This document shows, piece by piece, positions 38,301 to 50,300 of a DNA stretch of 64,000 nt. The stretch lies in the NCBI GenBank assembly GCA_944472155.2, contig OX235275.1:52283228-52347227 (forward strand). Direction: 5' to 3'. The position numbers and the translations under genes are program-made. The notes beneath the pieces are model-generated. The model was not told the DNA's origin. It searched no databases and saw only the letters and a program-made list of their open reading frames with translations. Numbering within the stretch: the stretch's first letter is position 1; each line of letters starts with the position of its first letter. Source of the stretch: Trichobilharzia szidati (Eukaryota > Platyhelminthes > Trematoda > Strigeidida > Schistosomatidae).

Positions 38301-41300
38301 CCGAGGTTGACCTTTTGTAACCCCATCTCTCAGGAGCGGAGAGACACAGTAGATGGCTTGCTGGTCATACGAGAGGAACACCTTACTGCTGTCACATCCC
38401 TCTACATTCACCAGCAGTACGACTACGTTCAAAAACACCCACCCAACAAACGACTTACACTAAGCTGGTAACTGTTTTCAGTCTAACCGCTATCCGAATG
38501 ACCTATCTGGGACTGTAGGACCACTAGGAACATCAGTTCCATTTCGTGTAGCTCATTGGGTCATCGCAATATGCAAGACTAATTACCACGTCAAAGTAAC
38601 AGCTATCGGTCTAGAGTAATAATATGGTATTACCGTATACTATATCAACGAAGATAATCTAATATGAAATATAATCGTGATGTCTATTTAATGTTTAAAT
38701 ACGCCTGTCACAACCTTGATTTCAGAGAATCATACTGCACAATTGCACGAAGAGCAACACTGGTTGGAATGAATGTTCATGCAGGTTTAATCATACCCGA
38801 AAAGTCGTTAGCGCAGAAGTTACCATCACACCTTAATTCGCTCATATTACGTTGAGGTTCTGAGAGTGAAGTTACACAGCTGGTGCACAGGGATGTAATA
38901 GTAGTGTGGTGAGAGCTGTCTGAAAGCCAAAATTGTAGACAGCGATTTACGTCAATGTTACGTCCCGAATCAGGGTCATGGGAAAAACAATAACGAAGCT
39001 TAATCTTGAGTAATTCACCAACAAATCATAGCATACTTAACGTGTGCGAATACGATTTGCAGATGTATAGCCTGAATTTCTGAGAAACGGTCACAAGCAG
39101 TACAGAATAACCTTCAGCAAGAAAACAACCAATCAGAAGACGTTGCTTCTCCGCTGACAATAATGTATATAAAAATCTGTAAACATCTCTTGATTTTCTC
39201 GATAAACGATATGTTGCCTGGCTCTTGTCTTCTGTCGTTACAGTAGTGGTAGTAGGAGGGTGTTCCCCTCAGACAACTAGCAACCACCCAGCTGCCTCTC
39301 CACTATGGAGAAATACTAGAGAACGATGATACCGAAAATTGTACATCCTTACTTATATTGCCACATTGAGATCTTCATATGAACGCGACCTGAAAATTCA
39401 TTTCAAACATGTCTTATGTGACTTGACCTCCAGAAGTTGTCTCCTAGGCTTTCGTGACACGCATTATTAATTCCTGTTTCAGTTCCAGGCTCGTGAGGGC
39501 TGATGATACTGCTCCGGTGTTTGCCAAGGCTGGTGTATGTAAGTCAGCGTTCAAGACACCAAAAATCTACAGATTGAAAGCTAAATGCTTAAGTTAACCC
39601 AGTCACATTAACACAACTAATTCCTCCTTAATGTTAGAATGCCAATTCACAGCATTCTTCTTACAATAGAAAACATCTAATAATACAATTAGGCATTTTA
39701 TTTATTTTTATTTTATTATAGCTTCATTCTACACAAGTATAGAATTTCCAGCATGTGAGATATCGGTAGCCCAAATATTAGCAGGCCGACCATTGACATC
39801 AGGTGTGCGTCGACCGGGGATCGAACCCAGGACCATGTGCATGGTCAGCGAGCGTCCTAACCGCTGTGCCACCGACGCACGTTAGTAAATAGTGGTTACT
39901 GAAATAATTACTTATAATAATAACAACCAAATATAATGACAACACATACTTTTTGTTTTAATTCTTGATTTCGTGTAGTCATTTCAGTCAGCTTAATCTT
40001 GAGTTCTTCTTTATCTAAACAAAGGAGAGAAAGACAAAAAAAGGAACACCTACATAAAATGGTTGAGTAACACTCAGCTATAATTATGGAAATACAAAAA
40101 GCAAAAACAAATAGTTCGGTGATAGATAGTTCTGAATAAAGAACACAGGGCTTCGAACAGGACACGAATCCATTGTACTCTAATCTTGTCAAGTCACTTT
40201 CAGCCTGTTCCACCCACGATATCTCGCATGCTTCAATTACCTCTCCACATCATTTCCAGCATGTCGACTAACTCCTCACTTCCTAACCGGGTTGAATTCG
40301 AGGGCCTGACATATAATCAATGTTACTTGAATGTCTCCTCAGCGTATGTTGAATCCATCTCCATTTCTTTGTACATCTTGATTAATTTATAGATTCTTGA
40401 CTGTCAGGATTTCTTCAGTATCGAGTGAAGTCATTACTTGATGACAGAGTCTGCAGTAGGCTGTTGGAAATGCTTCTTCGTGACTCACCGGGTGAAGTCT
40501 CTAAAGATATAGATGGCACTGATTGATTTTGAAATTAGTACTAACGTTCGGATTATGGATAAGATCTTTTTTGATAAATCACATAGTGTTGTTGTACAGT
40601 AATATTAACTGATGACGTTTCGAGCATAAACTATTGCTCATAATCATATCAAGTAATAAGTTATATCAGGTTATAACTTGATATGATTATGAGCAATAGT
40701 TTATGCTCGAAACGTCATCAGTTAATATTACTGTATAACACCACTGTGTGATTTATCAAAATAAAATCTTATCCATAATGGAGTTATGCTCTACCACAGT
40801 GCCCAAGTTTTATACTTATATTAACCATTCGGATCATGTAACTTGGTTTTAGTGATACGTAGACCGATTTCACAGTAATGAACGCTTGTTTCGTTTTCCC
40901 GATCCTGACTGGTTTTTGACGATGTTAACGATACCGCCAGTAATTAAAACAATAATGCCTAGGCATGTGAAAGATATGACTTCGTCATTTATGTATGTAA
41001 ATTGAATATTCCCATAATTAATTCAGAACAAAATATTTAGAGCGAACAATTGTTTTCAATAAATTCTTCTCCAGGCTCTACAATTATAAATCCATTAATT
41101 TAAGCATACAATAGCCAGTAAAGGCAAATTAGAATCATATCAGAAAGTGTATTGTGGAAGAAGTATAAGTAAGATGGGATGGAACAATAGTCAGATAGTT
41201 TTTTAATATGCATGATCAATGAGAACATGAGATAAAATGAGATGAAGTAATTTAATTTAATGATGTGTGTGTACATATATAAATATAGTCAACAGAAAAA

Positions 41301-44300
41301 TACAGGTTTCGAGAGTGTGTGTAATCAGGGTGTGTGAGACAATATGAAAATAAACCAACGAATGGGGCGGACTAGACATAAGTTCAAAGTTGAAAATAAC
41401 GACAGTAAAATAATAACGATGATATGGTGTAAAATTACAAGCACTATTGGTGAATGATTGTCAAATAATAATAATGAAGTGGAATGAACAGGATTTTGTA
41501 AATACGATGACAATTTAGAAAAGCACTACTTAAACCTAAGGTAATGGAAATCATAAGAAAGGTCATGAAATCATAAATGTCGAAAATGAACGATTGTCAA
41601 TGAAACAGAGGAATAGAAGAAGAAGAAAATTGTGAAAGGAATTTATAGTGTTGATGGAGGATTTGTTGGCTTTATTGTAGCCCAAGGTAAACATAATGGT
41701 TGAACATACTTCTTCTGTATGCAAAGAAACAGTCTTCTGGTATTAATTGCCACCGCTTCAGCTACTGATAGAGCCTGAAGAAGAATTTATTGAAAACAAT
41801 TGTTCGCTGTAAATATTTTGTTCTGAATTTATATATGTCCAAACCAAGTTCACTTTTAACAGTTTGAAAAAATTTGGGCATTAGGTATATTCATGATATT
41901 GATTATAATAAAGGTTTTTGTATTTCCCGATGAATGAAAAACAATATCGTTTTGTTTTTCGTACTTTCATATAACTGAGTAATTGTCATGCATACATTTT
42001 ATTTTATTATTATTGTGAGCCATGTTAGTTGTAAAGCGGTTGTAAATAAACTAAGAATTGATACCATTATCTCACGAAATTTGTCTTCTAAATGCCTTAT
42101 TCAAATTTATATCAAAGGGACTAATTGACGTTAACAGATCTTTTAAACCCATCTATAAAACATGTTTTGGGGATGGCGTATCCTAAAGTTTGTGGAAGCC
42201 TTAGCTGGCAATTAGAAAGTTTAAACCACCTTTATGCGTTCAAAAACAATTCGTCATCACATTAAACCTTCCTTGGTAAAAATTTTGTTTTGATACCATA
42301 GCAGAAGTACTATTATCTCTGTTATTTGGTTTAGTGGTCTTCATTGTTATTCTGACCGTGAATATATCTTTTTAACTTGACCCAAGTCTATTTTCTCACC
42401 TCTTAACTCCTTATTAATTTCATATTATATTCCTACGACAAGTCCGTGTCTGATGGATCAGATTGTTCGAAATGTGTTGCGCAAATACACTACACGATTC
42501 AGACAAATTACGTCTTATTGCTTTATGTAAATCCATAAAGGGAACTAATTGTTTTAAATATATATATTTATTTATTGACAGCAACATGAAAGATAAGCAG
42601 TCTAAACTGGTCACCGACACAGTTCCAAAGAAAACCTTATTCATGAACTTGGAATTCAAAGGTGATCAAGCTTTAGATATGCTCAAAAATCGTCTCTCTA
42701 AATCAGTCAGTAAGACGTTCTATGCAGCAAAATTACATATGACGTTCACTAGCCGCAAGTTGTTCTCTACCTCTGTAAAAGATAAGCTCCCCCGTCTGGC
42801 CGCCTCCATGTGCATCTATCAGTTCACCTGCTCTTGTGGAGTAAGGTACATTGGCCGTAGTCAGAGGACGCTTTCCACACGGATACGAGAACATATTCCA
42901 GCTGCATGGTTTTACAAGGGAGAAAGGAAGTGTGTGCGAAGCTCTATTCTGGAACACCTGATCGACTCCTGTCACTCTACCAACCCTGACCATGATTTTA
43001 AGATCATCTACCGAATCCATGCTAACTTGCCACGTTTTCTTCGTTACAGACTTCTAAAGACAGCTGAGGCCTTGGCAATTCATGACTTTAAGCCAGACCT
43101 TTGTGTACAAAAGAAGTATGTACAATCCCTACTTCTGCCTTGGCCGTAGAGGGATAGACATTTATTTATTTTGTTTATTTAGTTATTCTATGTACTTTTC
43201 CCTTATTACTACGATTATAAGTAATATTATTATCATTATTATTATTAGTATTCTCACTCTGAATCTTTTCCACTTGACCCACTTGACATTTTAAACCCAA
43301 AATTATTAATTTTTATATTTTTATTTTTACAATATTGAATTCTATCTTATCAAATTTCACACCGTGTTATGTAACATTTTATATTCGTCTACTAATCTTA
43401 TAATTATGTACCCCTTTCCAAAATTCTATACACCTTATGTATTATTCTATATACGACATTAATTGCTTTGCCACTTGACATTAAACTATGATTATAATCA
43501 CAAGTATTTTAATTGCATTTCATACTATTATTACTTCATGTATTCACACCTTTGGTTCAATTTCCTCACCGGATATAATCTCTTAATATAATACGATTGT
43601 ACAGCTTGATAATAAATTCGCTGTTTAAAAGAGTCTCTTCGTTGAATATTGTGTTCTTAATGCTACAATCGGAAGTATTAAATTATTGAAAAAAATATGT
43701 ATATTCCTATGTTGCATTGATAAAATACCTGTACAATAGATTTCTATTCAAAATAGTCTAAATTCATAGAGTCAAAATAAGAAAACTAAAAGACAAAATA
43801 ACTGCGTCTTCGTCTTTTGTACAGCGCACATACACTTAAATCAGCTAACATGTATATATATAGAGAGAGAGAACGGAACGAATCAGCTGCTGTAAAAATA
43901 ATAACACGCCAATCACATGCACTTTGGCAATCAGCTGTGTAATGATTATTTATTATTTTTTTTTTGTATGAGAGAATCGGTAAATACTGTTTAATTGCTC
44001 AAAGAAAAAACCAACATTACACGATTCAGGCAAGTTACGTCTTCTTATTGCTTTGTACATATATAAATATATATCTATTTAAATATCGTCCCCATCATGG
44101 ATGTGATATCTGACTACCCATAAACGGATGTGTGTACTGCCCAGGAGTTCTCTCCGTCTTCCTTTATGACTATGAGACATGGTTGTTGGAAATGGAAGAT
44201 CTGAAACTAGCTACCTTTGACCACAGGTATGTAACGGGGTGTGTGTGACATAGTGAACAATATTGAGATTAGCCGCAGAGTGTTATGTGAGGAGGGTTAG

Positions 44301-47300
44301 TCAATCGATGAGGCTGTGTAGCTACTTCGACTGAGATGGCCACGACACATGTTACTCATATGCCGAGCCCTGTTGCCTCCCTCGACGGCTGATGTTAGCT
44401 GACATAGGATAAGGATAGAAAAGAGTTTAGGATGCTGTTTGACGGTTTGATTTGAGGTATTCAGGGAGGAGGTGTATACTGGCTGGGTTGACATCTTCAA
44501 GAGAAGAACTAAGAACCAGTGACTTGAGATTATTCGTGATATGGATGAAAATCTTTCTCATTGATGCAGAGATGCATTCAATCTTTGTGCGATCTGCCGT
44601 ATGTATTAAGTTGTCATGTTTTTCGATGTAATTTATGCTGTCTCCTGTGGGTTTCTGCTCGTTGTAGCTCTCTTCAATCTCGTTTTCCCCATTATATTTT
44701 CGAATTATTAAAGATTAATCAACATTGTGAAGATTAGTCAGTTTAGCCTAGAAGTTACATACTATGGATCAGAATAATGAACCGCAACGGGAAAACAGTA
44801 TGGATTCAAGTCCATATATATACCTATGTCGCACTGATAAGATACGTATACAATAGATTTCTATTCAGAATTTTCTAACTTCAAAGAGTAATAGTAGGAG
44901 AACTCGAAGAGAAACAACCCTGTATTCGTCTTCTTCAGCTGAATATATATATATATATATATACATATATGGCGAACGGAACGAATCAGCTGCTGTAAAA
45001 ATAACACGCCAATCACATGCACACTTTGGCAATCAGCTGTGTAATGATTATTTATTTATTTCTTTTGTATGAGAGAATCGGTAAATACTGTTTAATTACT
45101 CAAAAAAAAGAAACCGAAAAAAAATTGGCAAGTGGAGCGATGTCAGTCAGTCAGTGTGTTCTGCTTAACATATATTATGCTCAGCTTATACATATATTAA
45201 TCAGCTGACATTTTTTACTTCCGAAACGGTATTAAGGTAGAGTGAAAGTGTCAATCACAAAAAAAAAGCCGAATTTCAGGGCGTGTGATACACTCATACA
45301 CACTAGCCTTTTACAATTCATAAGGTGTTGCAATAAAAATGAAAACGTTTAAGGTAAGTTTAAGCGATAAGAGAGACGACTACAAATATCAGTGTCTCTT
45401 TAACACTGATGGGGATAGAGATATAAACTTTCGTTTACTAATTTTAATTTTTTTTATTTTATTTTATTCCTTTGAACTCCAAGGGGAACATACATTTATT
45501 ATCTTTTATTTAAACGCAGAAGAAAAAAAACTTGGTACAATATAGCACGAAGAAAGATGCGCCACACAATAACAATAAAACAACATAGATTAAAAGTAAA
45601 AATATAGGTAGGGAACGGGTAAAGAACTTCATCTGGAAGGAAAACAGTCATGTTTAACAAGTTCAAACAGTATTCGTTAACTATCATCAGGAAGGGAAGA
45701 AAGAAGGAAATTCCAACACGTTCGCCATTGATGATTACGATTCTTGGCCATATCCAATGACGTTTCGAGCCGTTGATTCGAGCTGTCTCGCGGACCCCAA
45801 CCACGGAGTCGTGACGCACCAACCGATGCTAATCTAGCACAAAAATCCTACATCCCACGACGCCACGTCATGCACTGACCACCCCTCCGCCTTTTCCATC
45901 CCGTCCCAGGGTTAGCGAACAGAGACCTGTACCGAAGCCTCTGGGATGACATTCGCAGCACATGTCCAAGCCACCGGAACCGGTGTTTCCAGATGACGAC
46001 ACTCAATGAATAGTGATCTCCACTGTGTTCAAACACACGCCACCGAACCTCAGAATTACTCACGCGATTATGCCAACGAACGCAAGCAGTCCAGCGGAGA
46101 CAGCGATGATCGAACACGCAGAGCCGCCGCACATCCTCAGCTCGGAGAGGCCAGGTTTCACAGGCGTAGAGCAAGATAGCCTTTAAGTTTTAGGCTATCG
46201 GAGATCCAGCAGCAGTGTTGAGGGTTGCTAGCTTTATGCCCAACCTTCACTCTTTACCAGGCTTATTTCTAACCACTAAACGAAATTTAGGCGTGTGCCG
46301 GTAGAGGGACGAATCCCGAATCACCTGCGTTGTTGGCGAGCAACTGAAGCACAGTCTCAGCCTATTAGGAAATAATGTAAACGATTTATATATGTAGCTA
46401 AGGGACGGTAGGTTCTGGTGTAATTGTGTTCTCTGAGCAAAATGGTGGTTTTAAAAAAATTGATAAGCTTTCATTGTCCTCTTCTTACAAAATACAACAT
46501 CTCTGAACCGGAAATCTGGATGCGTTAGGTCGAAGAAATAGTTTAGCAAGCATGCAGACGAATTAATTAATCAACACCATCCATGTTGGAAGACAAATCA
46601 AATTCGCCACAGAAGAGGCGTCAGATTACAAAATTTCTTTCTTAGATGGTACATTTCGATAGAATGAATACACAGTTGTTTTTTTTTGTTCAGCGAAGAA
46701 ATTTCTTTTCAACGACTTCATTTTCAAGCTGTACAGTCGTATTTATATTACAGAAAAGTCTATTAAGTGGCACTAAATAATTGCTCAGTCAATATACATA
46801 TATACATGTGATAAGAATAAAGATAATTAAAATGTTATAAGGGGTAGAGTTGAAGTGGATAAATTACAGAATTATTAAAGATTGTTTATAAGTGAATTGA
46901 AATCAAAAATGTTTTAAAAATGTCAAGTGTTGTCTAAAAATTTTAAAAAATAAGAGTACGATTACGATAAGAATGAAGATGTGAAGTGAAGTGGAAAGAA
47001 TTCAAGTGGTAAAATAAAGTAAAAACTAGAAAGAACATTACTATGACTAAGGTAAAGAAAGGGGTCTGACAGAACGTTTTTGAACACGTAATTTAGGTTT
47101 CTGTTCATGTATAGCTAAAGCTTCGGCTATGCATAAGTGAAGAAAACGTAAACTTTTGGATCGATTCAATTTTGCCATGTAGATAACCTTGAAGGATGAA
47201 TCACGTGGGGCTGAATGACCAGACTCTAACAGGTGATCACAAATAGACGACTTCGCAGTTCTACGTTCGCCTTTCATTAACCAAACCGGATAGTGTTCAG

Positions 47301-50300
47301 CTACACGTTTTTGGAGATTACGCTTACAACGTCCAATATAATCAGCTCCATAGGAGCAGGTAAAAGAGTAAATGGACATAGATGTGGACATAAGTGGTAA
47401 TCTATCCTTGACGCATTGTCTGATCATATTTCGGCTGGTAAAAACTAGTTGCAAGTCAGCTGCAGGAAAAGTGCGTTTAATACATTTAGATAAACTATTT
47501 TTAATCAATTCAGAAAAGGTGTCACCTTTGAATGCAAGACTCATGAACAGTTTTTTCTATGGTACTGTGATTTGTCTAGGGGTGGATTCTTTCTTGATGT
47601 TACGTTCAATAAACCTTGTAGGATATCCATTGTTAAGAAGATTTGATCGAAGGTTATCTAGTTCACTGCCGATTGTCTCTGTAGAGCAGATTTTACGAAT
47701 TCTGGAGCATAAGGAATGAATAAGATTTCTCTTTCTCCCTAAAGGTACCCAACTGTTGAAGTTAGTCTACTGCCCTGTGAATGTTGACTTTCGGTAAATC
47801 GACCTTAACAGCGTTCCATCCTCTCTTCTATCTAGCTTAACGTCAAGGAAGTGAAACGAGGAATTCGACTCTTCTTCGACCGTGAAAAGCAAAGATGGAT
47901 GAGAACCATTAAATATTCCAAGAAGTTCGGCAGTTGAAGAGTTTTCCTCACAGACAATGAAGGTATCATCTATATATCTTTTAGTGGGCCGTTCTCTAAG
48001 CTTGCCATGAAGACATCCGCTAACAGCGGTCCTAATACAGGAGATTTAGAAACGCAAGTATACACACATACACAGTCAACACACAAACACATATCAAATA
48101 CCCAACTACAAGAGCATTACTGCACAACAACAATTCGTATCGACCTCCTTCATGGTTGTGAGACATGACCATTGAAAGCGGAAGATATAAAAATGGTTAG
48201 CGCTGTCTTCGACTATAGATGTTCGCTTTCTGTCTCTCTCGTGTTAAGTGGTATAATATATATTGAGTATTATTGAGGTAAGGCTTCGGTCGAGTGCTAG
48301 TCAATCTAGGGCAAGTCAGTCGATGAGGTTGTGAAATTACACTGATTGAGATGGTTAGGAAATGTGGTGTGTTACACATGCCTAGCGACCTCCTTCCTCG
48401 ACAAGCAAGGTGAGCTGAAATAGGATGGATTAGGTTGGAAAACAGTTGGCTATTGGTGGTCAAAACAAAACATGGCTTCATCAGTCAATGAATACCACGA
48501 TAGTTTAAGCCGGACAGCCAGCCACGTAGGGGTGGTGGTGTAGAATTCCTGCCTACCTGGTTGGAGTTCTCGGGATGGTATGAACCAATGAAGGATGGGG
48601 AGACGATTGGTCATATGGCTCAAACTCATCGTTCTCGGTGATGTCTGGCGCAGATGAATTCACTTCTTATGACTTATAATATCTAATAAAACTACATTGT
48701 TCTTTGATACTAATATTCTTTTTCCCTCACTCACACTTCTGTTTATTATCTCCCTTTTGAACCTCCCTTTGCTGCCTTCTCTTGCATTTTGAGCTACATA
48801 GAGGGAGAGTCACAACTCAAACTGCTGCATATCAGTGCAAAGTTCTATATTCAAACCAGCCAGTCAGTCATAAAATACTATACAGACAAAATTCCAACCC
48901 AACAGCAAAAGAAGACAAAAAATAAATGGTATGAATAGGGACAAAAGAGATTATATTGGTCAAAGTAGGCGTGCCCTTTGTCGACACTGAATTCAAGAAT
49001 ATAAACTAGCTAGCTATCAAAAGACATGACTTGTTGTATTCTTCTATATCAATGCATGTAGACAAATATGGATACAAATTTGACTTAGTAAAATGTAGAG
49101 ATTTTGAAAGTAGTGAAAACGTCAAACTTAAGACAGCATTCGAGTATTGGTTTCTGTAGGGATTTGGTTGATTGGCTACAGGATTTCATCATGAGCTGAC
49201 ATCAGCTAGAGAACCATTGGATAACCAGCTGGGAGTACTGGACAGCAGTTTCGTCCTAGTTTGGGACTCTTCGTCAGTACACACCCACACTGCGGAGTTC
49301 GAACCCAGGACCTTCGGGTGACAAGGCTAGTGAGCTCGTAGATCATTAAGCAACTGGGACCCAATCCAATGGCCAGCCAGCCCATAAATTCTAACTTCTG
49401 CCAATTCACGATTTAGCGCAACCGCTAGTCATTGTCTTCGGCGAGTATGTGTCCCCACAGCATTCCTAGCAGACTGGTACTAAAGTGAATCTACGATCAT
49501 TATTTATTTCTCAAATGCACAAACTTGGTAAATCATAGGCACCAAGAGAGCCACCAAACACAAAATCTTAGTTTTTACTCGGAAACCTAAACCGAAGCCG
49601 GCGGTTTAACTGTGAGTCTGATTCATAAGGTAGTAAAGCAGAGTCAGAAGCCACCTTCCCATGCTTCCCGGTGTTCAAAATAGATCCATACGTCACCGTA
49701 GGTTCGGGACTGCTCATCAGTCCGCTCCGTCCTCCTTTATGGCTGTGAGACCTGCCCATTGAGAGTAGAAGACATGAAAAGGTTAGCTATCTTTGATCAT
49801 AGATGGCTGCGTTCTATCTCCCGTGTGTGTTAGGTGGTATAATAGAGTGAGCAATATTGAGGTTAGGCATTGGTCGAGTGCTGTATCGACTGAGATGGTT
49901 AAGACATGTGTTACGTATGCCTAGTCATCACCTTCCTTGACGCGAAATGTTAGCTGACCTAGGGTTAGGCTGGAAAAGAGCTAGCCAGTGGTGATCAAAC
50001 GAAAACATGGCTTCACCAGTCAATGAAATCTACAACAGTTAGTTTAAGCCAGCCACGTAGGAATGTGTAGACTTCCTGGTTGGGGTCCCCGGGACGGCAA
50101 ACACCAATGACCGGAGACAGTCAGTGACATGGCTCAAAATCGTTCTCGGTGATGGCTGGCGGAAATGCATACACTCCTTGTGACTTATGATTTCCAATGA
50201 AACTATATCGTTCTTCGTTATTACTATTCCTTTGTCTCACCACACCTCTGTTTACTGTCTCTATTATGCATTGCTCCTACTTTCTTCTCTTGCTTTGTGT

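Noticed and set aside
39790..39884. true tRNA gene from the box A/box B match (also near 2615, 50570, 51300, 28912, 34007)
   Set aside because: Each copy continues into a shared SINE body with A-rich tail, several have target duplications, and a normal anticodon arm is not evident.
42733..43020. 95-codon minus-strand open frame
   Set aside because: Shadow of the GIY-YIG frame on the plus strand.
47372..47719. 115-codon plus-strand open frame
   Set aside because: Antisense to PLE coding sequence on the minus strand, which has clear RT and nuclease motifs.
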